Below are positions 1 to 7,742 of a stretch of DNA of 35,478 bases, one piece after another. Numbering within the stretch: position 1 is the first letter of the stretch; the number at the start of each line of letters is the position of its first letter. The position numbers were made by a program, and so were the translations under genes. The notes below the pieces were generated by a model, which made no database searches, was not told where the DNA came from, and saw nothing but the letters and a program-made list of their open reading frames with translations. The stretch lies in the NCBI GenBank assembly GCA_035620975.1, contig DASPFV010000037.1, forward strand, positions 1-35,478, given 5' to 3'. Origin of the DNA: DASPFV01 sp035620975 (GTDB lineage Bacteria > Acidobacteriota > Vicinamibacteria > Vicinamibacterales > 2-12-FULL-66-21).

Positions 1-1
1 C

Positions 2-1888
2 CAGCAGCTGAAGCAGATCGCGGATCGGGTAGGGCTGTTCGTCAGCGCGCTCTACGCGACGGTGCTGGACGACATCCTGCCGGTCCTCGCGGCTCACGGC
101 CTCCGCGTCGTCGCGTTCGAGCGGCTGCCCGCCCGGAGACAGCAGGCGCTCGGGGGCTTCTTCCGCGAGGAAGTCCTTCCAGTGCTCACGCCCCTCGCGG
201 TCGATCCCTCGCGCGCCTTCCCGCTGCTCTCCTCGCTGAGCCTCAACCTCGTCGTGCTGCTGGCCGAGACTCCCGACGAGCCCGGCCCGCGCATCGCGGT
301 CGTGCAGGTGCCCTCGAGGCTCCCGCGCCTCGTGCACCTCGACGACCCCGACGGGGTGACGTTCGTGCCGCTGGAAAGCGTCATCCGGGCGCACCTCCGG
401 CACCTCTTCCCTGGTCAGGCCGTCCGCGAGTGCGGGATCATCCGCCTCACGCGCGACGCGGAGCTCGAGTTCGACGACGAGGGCGGCCGCACGCACCTGG
501 AGCTGGTCGAGCGCGAGGTGAGGCGGCGGCGGCGCAGCGACGTGGTGAGGCTGGAAGTGGAGGATGCGGCCTCGCCGGTGCTGGTCCAGCTCCTGCGGGA
601 TCGGCTCGAGATCGACGCGGACGACGTCTACGCGGTTCCGGGACCGCTGGACCTTCGGGCGCTCGCGATACTGCTCGATGTTCCCGGCCGGGCGGAGTTG
701 CGCGACCCGCCGGTGCAGCCGGCTTCGGTGCTGGCCGCCGAGCACCATCGCGACCTCTTCGCCGTGCTCGACGAGCGGGATCTGCTGCTCCACCATCCGT
801 ACGACTCGTACGATCCCGTGCTGTCGCTGTTCGCGCAGGCCGCCGACGATCCCGACGTGCTGGCCATCAGGATGACGCTCTACCGCGCGAGCGCCGGGTC
901 ACCCCTCATCGCCAGCCTGAGGCGCGCGGCCGACCAGAACAAGCAGGTGACGGTCATCGTGGAGCTCACCGCCAGGTTCGACGAGGAACGGAACATCGGC
1001 TGGGCCCGCGCGCTCGAGGAGGCCGGCGCCCACGTCATCTACGGTGTCCGCGGCTTCAAGGTCCACGCGAAGGTCGCGTTGATCGTCCGGCGCACGCCCC
1101 GCGGGCTCCGCCGATACGTGCATCTCGGCACGGGGAACTACAACGAGCGGACCGCGCGCGTCTACACGGACTTCAGCCTGATGACCGCCGCCGACGCGGT
1201 GACGGGCGATGCGAGCGCGTTCTTCAACGCGCTCACGGGGTATTCGGATCCCCCCAGGCTGAAGAAGCTCGTCATGGCGCCGACGGCCCTGCGGCAGCGG
1301 CTGCTGAAGCTGATCGATCGCGAACGGCGCAGGGCGTCCGCCGGCCAGCCCGCCGAGATCCTCGCGAAGATGAATTCCCTGCTCGACGGCGAGATCATCG
1401 AGGCGCTGTACGCGGCGTCAATCGCCGGCGTGCGCATCGCCCTCAATGTGCGGGGCATCTGCGGGCTCAGGCCGGGAGTCCCCGGCGTCAGCCAGAACAT
1501 CGAGGTCGTCTCCATCGTCGATCGGTTTCTCGAGCATTCCCGGATCTTCTACTTCCACAACGCCGGGGACGAGGAGGTCTATCTCTCGAGCGCCGACTGG
1601 ATGAGCCGCAATCTCGACAAGCGTGTGGAGCTGATGTTTCCCGTTCCGGCCGGAGAGCGGGCACGCGTGCTGAGGGACCTGCGTGCGATGTTCCGCGACA
1701 ACGTGAAGGCCCGGCTGTTGAACCCCGACGGCACCTACGTCCGCCGGGAGGCGGGCGGTGATCCCCCGTTCCGCGTCCAGGAGCAGCTCCAGCGGGAAGC
1801 GCTCCGCAGCGAGGCGCTCGAACGCGAGCGCGCGGGCGTCCATCTGGTCCCGGAGGAGGGCGGGGGAGGGGTGCGGCCGCTCAAGTGA
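2..1888 (+). CDS. ppk1: Polyphosphate kinase 1, 5'-truncated by the window edge
   Basis: PPK1 makes long-chain polyphosphate from the gamma-phosphate of ATP, reversibly, at the inner membrane. The frame is open from base 2, so the gene starts outside the window; the GTG at 62 is an internal Val. About 628 residues are visible against roughly 690 for E. coli PPK, so only the extreme N terminus is missing. Counting from base 62, the phospho-acceptor His is at about 335 (FKVHAKVAL, an H-x-K phospholipase-D-like motif). The HLGTGNYNERTARVYTD block follows at 354, and the second catalytic His is at 492 (FLEHSRIFYF), followed by the conserved SSADWMSRNLDKR. The ARFDEERNIGWA block is also present, so the enzyme looks intact and active. 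A heptamer repeat array starts directly after the TGA, and glpQ follows 70 bp later on the same strand. Identification is firm. Confidence 0.96.
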   Translation, partial: QQLKQIADRVGLFVSALYATVLDDILPVLAAHGLRVVAFERLPARRQQALGGFFREEVLPVLTPLAVDPSRAFPLLSSLSLNLVVLLAETPDEPGPRIAVVQVPSRLPRLVHLDDPDGVTFVPLESVIRAHLRHLFPGQAVRECGIIRLTRDAELEFDDEGGRTHLELVEREVRRRRRSDVVRLEVEDAASPVLVQLLRDRLEIDADDVYAVPGPLDLRALAILLDVPGRAELRDPPVQPASVLAAEHHRDLFAVLDERDLLLHHPYDSYDPVLSLFAQAADDPDVLAIRMTLYRASAGSPLIASLRRAADQNKQVTVIVELTARFDEERNIGWARALEEAGAHVIYGVRGFKVHAKVALIVRRTPRGLRRYVHLGTGNYNERTARVYTDFSLMTAADAVTGDASAFFNALTGYSDPPRLKKLVMAPTALRQRLLKLIDRERRRASAGQPAEILAKMNSLLDGEIIEALYAASIAGVRIALNVRGICGLRPGVPGVSQNIEVVSIVDRFLEHSRIFYFHNAGDEEVYLSSADWMSRNLDKRVELMFPVPAGERARVLRDLRAMFRDNVKARLLNPDGTYVRREAGGDPPFRVQEQLQREALRSEALERERAGVHLVPEEGGGGVRPLK

Positions 1889-1928
1889 GGTTCCGGGTTC
1901 CAGGTTCGGTTCCTGGTTCCGGGTTCAG
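1889..1928. repeat. Heptanucleotide tandem array abutting the ppk1 stop
   Basis: About six degenerate copies of GGTTCCG/A (units of 7, 7, 6, 6, 7 and 7 bases) begin at the first base after the ppk1 TGA and end 30 bases before the glpQ start. A short CCAGG/CCTGG pairing is possible inside the array, but there is no T tract, so it is not a classical terminator. The array is non-coding as far as can be seen. Confidence 0.8.
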
Positions 1929-1958
1929 CCATCGGCGGTCGAGTGCCATGAACGAGCC

Positions 1959-2870
1959 ATGATGCCGCGAGCGTCGCTGTCGGCGTGGGTGGCTGCGGGG
2001 CTGATGCTGATGGGCGCGAACGCGGCCGGGCCGAAGCAGGTCGTGGCCCATCGAGGCGCTTCGGCTTATGCGCCCGAGCACACTCTCGAGGCCTATCGCC
2101 TCGCGCTCGAGCAGGGCGCGGATTATGTCGAGCAGGACCTCGCGCTGACGCGCGACGGCGTGCTCGTCTGCATTCACGACCTGACGCTCGAGCGGACGAC
2201 CAACGTCGAGGAGGTCTTTCCCGACCGGTTCACAGACACCCGCACCGGCTCGACGACGGTGAGGCGCTGGCTGGTGAACGACTTCACCCTGGCCGAGATC
2301 AAGCGGCTCGATGCGGGGGCCTGGTTCGACGCGACGTTCACCGGCGCGCGCGTGCCGACCTTCCAGGAGGCCATCGATCTGGTCCGCGGGAAGGCGGGCC
2401 TGTATCCGGAGCTGAAGGATCCGGGATTCTATCGGGACCGCGGGCTGAGCCCCGAGGCGGCGCTCGCGGACGCGCTCGAGCGCAACGGGCTCCTGCGCGG
2501 CTCGAACACCAGCGTCATCGTCCAGACGTTCGATCCGGAGACCATCAAGGCGCTCGCGAGCCGGCTGCCCGATCTGCCCCGTGTGCTGCTGGTGAGCCAG
2601 GCCTACGCGTCTCACCTCGATTCACCCGGCAAGCTGCGGGCCATAAGGCGGTTCGCGACCGGCCTCGGTCCCCACAAGGCGATCCTCGAGGCCAACCCCG
2701 ACATCGTGAAATGGGCGCACGACGCCGGTCTCACCGTCACGCCGTACACCTTCCGCGCTGCCACGCCAGCCGACCGCGGCCGCGCGCAGGACGAGATGTC
2801 GAAATTTCTCTACGAGTACGGCGTCGACGCGCTCTTCACCGACAACCCTGACCTGTTCCCGAGACGGTGA
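1959..2870 (+). CDS. glpQ: Secreted glycerophosphodiester phosphodiesterase (GlpQ type)
   Basis: It hydrolyses glycerophosphodiesters to glycerol-3-phosphate plus an alcohol, probably in the periplasm, salvaging phospholipid head groups. From the ATG at 1959 (a second ATG follows at once) the 303-residue product begins with a signal peptide (MMPRASLSAWVAAGLMLMG, cleavage near ANA). It then has the GDPD TIM-barrel signature: HRG in VVAHRGASAYAPEHT, then VEQDLALTRDGVLVCIHD, which carries the E-x-D metal ligands and the second His, then the GlpQ-like TNVEEVFPDR. The longer open frame from 1758 overlaps ppk1 and is rejected. No strong Shine-Dalgarno sequence precedes the start. Its position behind ppk1 would suit phosphate metabolism, but co-transcription is only inferred. 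The gene converges on the esterase gene across a repeat array. Confidence 0.9.
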   Translation: MMPRASLSAWVAAGLMLMGANAAGPKQVVAHRGASAYAPEHTLEAYRLALEQGADYVEQDLALTRDGVLVCIHDLTLERTTNVEEVFPDRFTDTRTGSTTVRRWLVNDFTLAEIKRLDAGAWFDATFTGARVPTFQEAIDLVRGKAGLYPELKDPGFYRDRGLSPEAALADALERNGLLRGSNTSVIVQTFDPETIKALASRLPDLPRVLLVSQAYASHLDSPGKLRAIRRFATGLGPHKAILEANPDIVKWAHDAGLTVTPYTFRAATPADRGRAQDEMSKFLYEYGVDALFTDNPDLFPRR

Positions 2871-2907
2871 CGCCCGGCCAGCAGCCGCCTCACCGATCCG
2901 TGTCAGT

Positions 2908-2990
2908 CCGTGTTTTTCCGTGGCCGGATTACCCCGTGGCCGTGTTTTTCCGTGGCCGATTACCCCGTGGGCCGTGTTTTTCCGTGGCCC
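2908..2990. repeat. 32-bp tandem repeat, about 2.6 copies
   Basis: A unit of about 32 bases (CCGTGTTTTTCCGTGG followed by CCGGATTACCCCGTGG) occupies 2908-2939. It recurs with one base deleted at 2940-2970 and partly at 2972-2990. CCGTG sub-motifs recur inside each unit. The array lies between the convergent glpQ and esterase genes, and the second copy supplies the esterase stop codon and its last residues. Confidence 0.9.
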
Positions 2991-4153
2991 CAGAGCTTCG
3001 GCAGCATATACACGAGGTGCGCGCGCCACGTGCCCCAGTCGTGGCCGCCATTGCCGCCGATGTAGTAGTCGTGGTCGATCCCGTACTTCTCGAGGATCTG
3101 GTGAAAGACGACGCTCCGGTTCGTCGGCTCGTTCTCGTGGGTGCCGAGGCCCACGAACAGGTAATCGACCTTCTTGCTGATGTCAGGGTCCTTCAGGAAC
3201 TCCGGCGTGCTCTTCTCGGACTCGGGGTCGCCTGCGCTCAGGATGCCGAACGACGCGAACAGGTCCAGCGACCGGAAACCGACGATCTGCGCATGCCGCC
3301 CTCCCATCGAGAGGCCGGCGATCGCGCGGCCGCGCGGGTTCGCCTGGGTGCTGTACGACCTGTCGACGATCGGGACGATGTGCTGGCGCAGCTCCTTCTC
3401 GAAGAGCCCGAACGTCAGCTCGGTATGCCGGGGATCGCGCCGGTGCAGAACCTGGTTGTTCGGCATGGCGATGATCATCGGCAGCGCCCGGCCTTCGGCA
3501 ATCAGGTTGTCGGCGATGAAGCCCGCGCGCCCTTCGATGTTCCAGTTGGACGCCAGCTCGCCGCTGCCGCCGAGCAGGTACAGCACGGGATAGCGACGGC
3601 CCGGATCGTATCCGGGGGGCGTGTAGACGTACATCTCCCGCTCGCCGCCGAGCACATCGGAGTGATACACGTGGCGAGTGACGTTGCCGTGGGGGACCGG
3701 CTTCGCATCGTAGTAGCCCGGACCGTCTCCGTGGATCACCACCGTGCTGTAGCCGGGCTGATCCGCGACGCCGGTGAGGGTGTTGTTGGGATCCACCACC
3801 GCTACGCCATCCACCAGCAGCCGGTAGATGTACATGTTCGGCTCGAGCGGGCCGACCGTCAGCGTCCACACGCCGTCGGCCCCCTTCTCGAACGGAATCG
3901 GCTTGTTGCCCTTGCCGATTGCCAGCAGGATCGGACCGCCCGTCAGCGCTACCGCGTTCGCCTCCGGCGCCCTCAACCGGAACGTGACCATCCGGTCGTC
4001 CGTCACCTCCGGCGAAATCAGGCTGGCGCCGTACGGCGCGAGGTTCTGCGTGTTCTTGTGCGGATTCCAGTCCAAGTTGACGTGCGCCTGCTGCGCGCCG
4101 GCCGTGGCAGACAGAGCCAGGATGCCGGCGGTCACGAGGGGGATGGATTTCAT
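2960..4153 (-). CDS. Secreted alpha/beta-hydrolase esterase (Esterase D/Fes-like)
   Basis: A secreted serine esterase of the PF00756 type, the fold shared by enterochelin, feruloyl and acetyl-xylan esterases; the natural ester is unknown. Starting at the ATG at 4153 (397 aa), a signal peptide (MKSIPLVTAGILALSATAGAQ) is followed by an early-set/CBM48-like beta domain at about 40-135 (VTFRLRAPEANAVALTG through GPLEPNMYIYRLLVDG). The hydrolase domain has YTPPGYDPGRRYPVLYLLGG, the nucleophile elbow GLSMGG and a late catalytic His in GGHDWGTW. The open frame extends 25 codons further upstream, but the signal peptide decides the start. A TATCAT -10-like hexamer lies at 4172-4177. The last residues (GHGKTRPTG) and the TAA are encoded by the 32-bp repeat array. 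Family assignment is firm; the substrate is not. Confidence 0.88.
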   Translation of the reverse strand: MKSIPLVTAGILALSATAGAQQAHVNLDWNPHKNTQNLAPYGASLISPEVTDDRMVTFRLRAPEANAVALTGGPILLAIGKGNKPIPFEKGADGVWTLTVGPLEPNMYIYRLLVDGVAVVDPNNTLTGVADQPGYSTVVIHGDGPGYYDAKPVPHGNVTRHVYHSDVLGGEREMYVYTPPGYDPGRRYPVLYLLGGSGELASNWNIEGRAGFIADNLIAEGRALPMIIAMPNNQVLHRRDPRHTELTFGLFEKELRQHIVPIVDRSYSTQANPRGRAIAGLSMGGRHAQIVGFRSLDLFASFGILSAGDPESEKSTPEFLKDPDISKKVDYLFVGLGTHENEPTNRSVVFHQILEKYGIDHDYYIGGNGGHDWGTWRAHLVYMLPKLWGHGKTRPTG

Positions 4154-4171
4154 GCTGCACGCTCCGCGCGC

Positions 4172-4177
4172 ATGATA
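4172..4177 (-). promoter_or_regulatory. Candidate -10 element for the esterase gene
   Basis: TATCAT on the minus strand, 18 bases before the ATG at 4153 and followed by GCGGAGCG, a weak ribosome site. No convincing -35 was seen, so this is a weak call. Confidence 0.3.
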
Positions 4178-4280
4178 GTTCAAGAAACCGCCGGCAGCGT
4201 CCACGGGACGCGCTGCTCGGGCCCGCACCTGGTGGAACGTATGGATGATCTGGCGGCCTCCGGTAGTTCACCAGTGTGAT

Positions 4281-4305
4281 TGGCCTGCGACAGCGGAGCA
4301 GGCCA
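4281..4305. terminator. Perfect 8-bp hairpin between the small-gene run and the esterase
   Basis: TGGCCTGC and GCAGGCCA form a perfect 8-bp stem around a 9-base loop. It lies 112 bases downstream of the 69-residue gene on the minus strand and upstream of the esterase gene. No T-rich tract follows on either strand, so it may be a transcript-end structure or simply an inverted repeat. Confidence 0.4.
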
Positions 4306-4416
4306 CGCCACACTTCGAGCCTGACGTCCGGTAGATGTGGCTCTGAGCGGAGGGAGCGTCACGGGATGCGCCAGGCGGATCGAGGCGCGGCGGGGCAGCC
4401 GACGGCTCCATGCGGC

Positions 4417-4626
4417 TCAGCGGCGCTGAGTTCTGTCGGCCGACTCGAGGGTGTAGCGCAAGTTGACAATGGCCCGTTGGAGCTCGGTTTCGTACCAGGC
4501 GAGCGCCACCCGCTCCCGCTGCGCCTCGATGAGCTGCTGACGGAGTTCGTCCAGCATGGCTTCGAGTTCCTGGCGGGCATCGTCGCGCGAACTCGGATCG
4601 AGCGACTCCCAGAAGGGCGACGGCAT
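4417..4626 (-). CDS. Small charged helical protein, unknown
   Basis: A 69-residue product starting MPSPFWESLDPSSRDDARQE and continuing as an almost uninterrupted charged helix (ELEAMLDELRQQLIEAQRER, then WYETELQRAIVNLRYTLE), probably a coiled coil. There is no signal peptide and no membrane segment. The start is supported by a good GGAGGT ribosome site about 9 bases upstream. It is the last gene of a minus-strand run with the 42- and 136-residue genes. No family was recognised, but codon use matches real genes in the window. Other frames here are open, as is normal in GC-rich DNA, but lack protein character. Confidence 0.6.
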   Translation of the reverse strand: MPSPFWESLDPSSRDDARQELEAMLDELRQQLIEAQRERVALAWYETELQRAIVNLRYTLESADRTQRR

Positions 4627-4727
4627 ACCGCGCGACCTCCAGCGCGACGACTTCGCAGCTGTTTACAGCACAATCGGTGCCGTCGGGGTTAGCCGCAGAG
4701 CTCGCCAGGAGCACGCGGACGCGCCGA

Positions 4728-4856
4728 TTAGGGCATACTCCAGAAGAAGCGCACGATCAGTCCGGCGAGATATCCCACCACCCAGGCGACGCCCGCTGCC
4801 GCCGCCAGAACGCCGAGGATTCGCCCCCAGGGCAGGCGCCGCAGGACAGGATCCAT
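4728..4856 (-). CDS. 42-residue single-helix membrane protein, unknown
   Basis: A very short gene reading MDPVLRRLPWGRILGVLAAA and continuing AGVAWVVGYLAGLIVRFFWSMP, then TAA. It has a basic N terminus (RR, R), one hydrophobic helix at about 12-36 and an aromatic end, the layout of a small inner-membrane protein with its N terminus inside. It begins 20 bases after the stop of the 136-residue secreted gene on the same strand and is followed by the 69-residue gene, so the three are probably one transcript. No clear ribosome site was seen; translational coupling to the upstream gene is possible. No function can be named. Confidence 0.5.
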   Translation of the reverse strand: MDPVLRRLPWGRILGVLAAAAGVAWVVGYLAGLIVRFFWSMP

Positions 4857-4875
4857 TTGTGGTCAATGCGTGCGT

Positions 4876-5286
4876 CTACGGAGCACCGTCTGCCGATTGA
4901 ACCGTCGCCAGGTTGATCCACCGCACGCGGCCTCCGGCGCCCACCTGCACCCAGCCGCCCGGCGACGTCCGGACGATCTCGACGACCTCGGAGTTCCCGC
5001 CAGCCCACGTGAGCCGCCAGCGGGAGCCCGCGCGGAGGAAATCCGGTGTCGCGATTGACACGGTCGGCACGTTCGTCACGCGGACGTCTGGGGGGCCGGC
5101 GAGGCCGATCTTCCACTCGCCGGACTGTCGGGCGAGAACCGTCGGCGTGTTCCCGACGTCGACGCTGCCGGCCACCCGTACGATTCCGGTGGTCGGACCC
5201 GGAAAGCGCTGTGTCTCCTGTGCGAGCAGGCCCACTCCGATTCCGGCGGCCAGCGTCAGCGCTGCCGCCGCAGGGCGGGTGTACAT
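4876..5286 (-). CDS. Secreted protein of unknown function
   Basis: A 136-residue exported protein. The ATG at 5286 is chosen over the upstream ATG at 5322 because a strong GGAAGGAG lies 7 bases ahead of it and because it opens a clean signal peptide (MYTRPAAAALTLAAGIGVGL, then LAQE). The mature part has a VAGSVDVGNTPTVLARQSGEW segment followed by two short beta-rich repeats (RVTNVPTVSIATPDFLRAG and WRLTWAGGNSEVVEIV), and ends WVQVGAGGRVRWINLATVQ. It looks like a small beta-sheet domain. It heads the run with the 42- and 69-residue genes. The MITE-like element begins just upstream, so its promoter lies close to or inside that element. Confidence 0.7.
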   Translation of the reverse strand: MYTRPAAAALTLAAGIGVGLLAQETQRFPGPTTGIVRVAGSVDVGNTPTVLARQSGEWKIGLAGPPDVRVTNVPTVSIATPDFLRAGSRWRLTWAGGNSEVVEIVRTSPGGWVQVGAGGRVRWINLATVQSADGAP

Positions 5287-5330
5287 GATGCGTCTCCTTC
5301 CGCGCAATCCTGTCTCCGGCATTCACTTAG

Positions 5331-5480
5331 TACTGCGTTCCATAATGACGACGACGTCTCGGCCGCCGGGGCATCCCGCCTTGCTCGTCGGTCACATGCT
5401 CCCGGCATTCTCCCTCCTCGCGCCTTGCGATCCGGGCGCCGCGGTACCCGAATACGTCATCGTAATTGTGGAACGCAGTA
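5331..5480. mobile_element. MITE-like element, long terminal inverted repeats, TA-flanked
   Basis: The left end CTGCGTTCCATAATGACGAC (from 5333) matches the reverse complement of the right end (CTGCGTTCCACAATTACGAT) at 17 of 20 positions. A GACGT follows in both arms, and a weaker match continues into the interior. Both ends are flanked by TA (5331-5332 and 5479-5480), the two-base target duplication typical of IS630/Tc1-mariner elements. The interior of about 100 bases has no transposase, and the whole could fold into one long imperfect hairpin. It sits between a secreted-protein gene on minus and a lipoprotein gene on plus. A movable, non-autonomous element is inferred; the structure is directly visible. 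Confidence 0.7.
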
Positions 5481-5593
5481 CTTTGTCGCGCAGGCGAACC
5501 GGCGGCCTGCACGATGCTCACGATGGTACAAAAGTACGTCGGATCGTTTTTGGTTTTCGGGATCATCGTGGCATCGTTTGCAGCGTGTTCCTC

Positions 5594-6634
5594 GTGGATG
5601 CCCTGGACCCCCGCCCCCCTCGTCGCGTCGCGGCGTTCGGGCTGGTGGTCGCCACCCTCGTCGTGCTCGGGGCCTGCCAGCACGGGTTCCGGCACTCGCG
5701 GCTCCCCGCGCTGCTGAGCGACCAGGAGTTCTGGGACCTCGTGACCAGGCTTTCCGGGCCGCCCGGTCCGTTCACCCACTCCGACAACCTCGTTTCGAAC
5801 GAGCTGCTGTTCGCCACGACGGTGCAGGGACTGCGGCCGCGGGGCGGGGTCTACCTGGGCGTGGGTCCCGAACAGAACTTCAGCTATATCGCCGCCATCA
5901 GGCCGGACATGGCGTTCGTGATCGACATCCGCCAGGAGAACCGGAACCTGCACCTCCTGTACAAGGTGCTCTTCGAAGCCTCGGCCGACCGGGTCGAGTT
6001 CGTGTTCCGCCTGTTCTCGCGCGAACGGCCCCCCGGCATCGGCCCGACGGCCTCGGTTCAGGACCTCTTCGGGACGCTCGCGGCACAGAGACCATCTCGC
6101 GCGCGCTACGAGGCGACCGCCAGACTGGTGCGCGAACGGCTGGTCCACGCCCACGGGTATGCGCTCGCGCCCGCGGACGTGGCCTGGATTGAGAGCGCGC
6201 TGCATGCGTTCTATTCGGATGGTCCCGACATCCACTATGGCCGCACGCGCCCCCAGGACCCGCCCGGGCCGTCGTACCGCGCGCTCATGACCGCCACGGC
6301 CCTCGGCGGGCGCAGCCAGTCCTACCTGGCGAGCGAAGAGGCGTTCGCGTTCGTCAAGGGTCTGCACACCAGGAACCTGATCGTGCCGGTGGTCGGCGAC
6401 TTCGCCGGCCCGCATGCCATTCCACGCACAGGCGATTACATCCGCGAACGCGAGGGCCTGGTGTCGGCCTTCTACGGCTCGAACGTGGAGGTCTATCTGA
6501 CTCGACGGCAGGCGGCGGCCTTCTGCGGCAACCTGGCCCGGCTGCCGTACGGGCCACGAACCTGGTTCATTCACAGCAAGGGAGTTCAGCGGTTCGGGCC
6601 GAAAGTGAGCGCCTGCCAGGCCGGCGGAAGCTGA
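5594..6634 (+). CDS. Lipoprotein of unknown function, possibly methyltransferase-like
   Basis: With the GTG at 5594 as start (346 aa), the product begins with a basic stretch and a lipobox (RRVAAFGLVVATLVVLGAC), so it is probably a lipoprotein. The body has LSDQEFWDLVTRLSGPPGPF, SNELLFATTVQGL and YLGVGPEQNFSYIAAIRPDM followed by AFVIDIRQENRNLHLLYKVL, which looks like the early part of a SAM-binding Rossmann fold (VGPEQNF, then VIDIR). I recall similar proteins annotated only as conserved hypothetical or LIC_10091-like; this is low-confidence memory. The frame stays open upstream through the MITE-like element, so the start is uncertain, and no Shine-Dalgarno sequence is evident. A different lipoprotein-like reading (frame 5514) overlaps its 5' end. 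Confidence 0.7.
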   Translation: MDALDPRPPRRVAAFGLVVATLVVLGACQHGFRHSRLPALLSDQEFWDLVTRLSGPPGPFTHSDNLVSNELLFATTVQGLRPRGGVYLGVGPEQNFSYIAAIRPDMAFVIDIRQENRNLHLLYKVLFEASADRVEFVFRLFSRERPPGIGPTASVQDLFGTLAAQRPSRARYEATARLVRERLVHAHGYALAPADVAWIESALHAFYSDGPDIHYGRTRPQDPPGPSYRALMTATALGGRSQSYLASEEAFAFVKGLHTRNLIVPVVGDFAGPHAIPRTGDYIREREGLVSAFYGSNVEVYLTRRQAAAFCGNLARLPYGPRTWFIHSKGVQRFGPKVSACQAGGS

Positions 6635-6680
6635 GGCGCCACGGCCCGCACTTCTTCTGGATCCGCGCATCTTCGCCGGG

Positions 6681-6686
6681 TAGACT
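6681..6686 (+). promoter_or_regulatory. -10-like hexamer close to the start of the isomerase-like gene
   Basis: TAGACT preceded by GGG, nine bases before the ATG at 6696. There is no Shine-Dalgarno sequence between them, which suggests a leaderless or nearly leaderless transcript. The same arrangement recurs at 24547. Confidence 0.4.
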
Positions 6687-6695
6687 TGCGGCACC

Positions 6696-7577
6696 ATGAT
6701 CAGCCGCCGCACCTTCATCCAGCACGCCGGCGTGCTCGCATCGGCGCCGATGGTCTGGTCGGGGAACCAGACGCGTTCCCGCTACAAGCTCGGACTGCAG
6801 CTCTACACGATGCGCGCCGCGATGGCCCGCGACATGGACGACACGCTGAGACGCATCGCGGCGATGGGCTACGAAGAGGTCGAGACTTACGGGTTCGACT
6901 CTCAGGGGATCGGGTACTACGGGCTGCCCGCGAAGGTGTTCGCGCAGCGGCTGCGGGATTACAAGCTCACCAGTCCCAGCGGACACTACGATCTGAATCG
7001 GTTTGCGGGGGGGAGCGAAGACGACCTGAAGCGCTACGTCGACCGGTGCATCGAAGGCGCCCATGCGCTCGGGCAGCAGTACATCACCTGGCCCCTGCTC
7101 GACGCGGACTTCCGGACGATCGACAAGTTCAAGGTTGCCGCCGAGCGGCTGAACCTCGCCGGAGCGCCGATCAGGAGAGCGGGCCTGCAGCTGGCCTACC
7201 ACAATCACGACTTCGAGTTCGTCGAGCAGAACGGGCAGATCGGATACGACATCATCATCAGGGAGACGGACCCTTCGCTCGTGAAGCTGCAGATGGACCT
7301 GTACTGGATCGCGCATGGCTCGAAGCTCACGGCGCGCGAGTGGTTCGAGCGGCAGCCAGGCCGGTTCGTCATGTGGCACGTCAAGGACATGCACCGCACG
7401 AGCCGCGACTACACGGAGGTCGGGAACGGCACGATCGACTTCACCGCCATCTGGCCTCATGCCTTGCTGGCGGGCCTGAAGCACTTCTTCGTGGAGCAGG
7501 GGGGCAACTTCACGCACGATCCCTTCCGGAGCGTGGCCGACAGCGCCGAATATGTGAAGCGCGTGCTGCTGAAGTAG
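6696..7577 (+). CDS. Tat-exported sugar phosphate isomerase/epimerase-like protein
   Basis: A xylose-isomerase-like TIM-barrel protein (AP endonuclease 2/IolE superfamily), 293 aa. It begins with a twin-arginine signal (MISRRTFIQHAGVLASAPMV), so it is exported folded. The barrel starts at KLGLQLYTMR. Probable metal ligands are in the segments YEEVETYGF, LAYHNHDFEF, LQMDLYWI, MWHVKDMH and HFFVEQGG. In the family these bind a divalent metal and isomerise or epimerise keto-sugars; the exact substrate cannot be read. It is a single gene, with 61 bp behind the lipoprotein gene and 165 bp ahead of the next one. The start is decided by the Tat motif. Family firm, substrate unknown. Confidence 0.85.
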   Translation: MISRRTFIQHAGVLASAPMVWSGNQTRSRYKLGLQLYTMRAAMARDMDDTLRRIAAMGYEEVETYGFDSQGIGYYGLPAKVFAQRLRDYKLTSPSGHYDLNRFAGGSEDDLKRYVDRCIEGAHALGQQYITWPLLDADFRTIDKFKVAAERLNLAGAPIRRAGLQLAYHNHDFEFVEQNGQIGYDIIIRETDPSLVKLQMDLYWIAHGSKLTAREWFERQPGRFVMWHVKDMHRTSRDYTEVGNGTIDFTAIWPHALLAGLKHFFVEQGGNFTHDPFRSVADSAEYVKRVLLK

Positions 7578-7742
7578 CGGGATGCAGGCTGGCCCTTCAG
7601 ACCGGCGATCTACTGCGCCTTGCTGAACCGTCGGGAAGGTTCATGCGGTTCCGGCCTGCAACCAGGCTGGCGCGGGAGTATGATCCGGTTCGGATTACCC
7701 ACGGCGGATGCGGCGGCATGCTCATGAGTACGGAGGTCTCCG

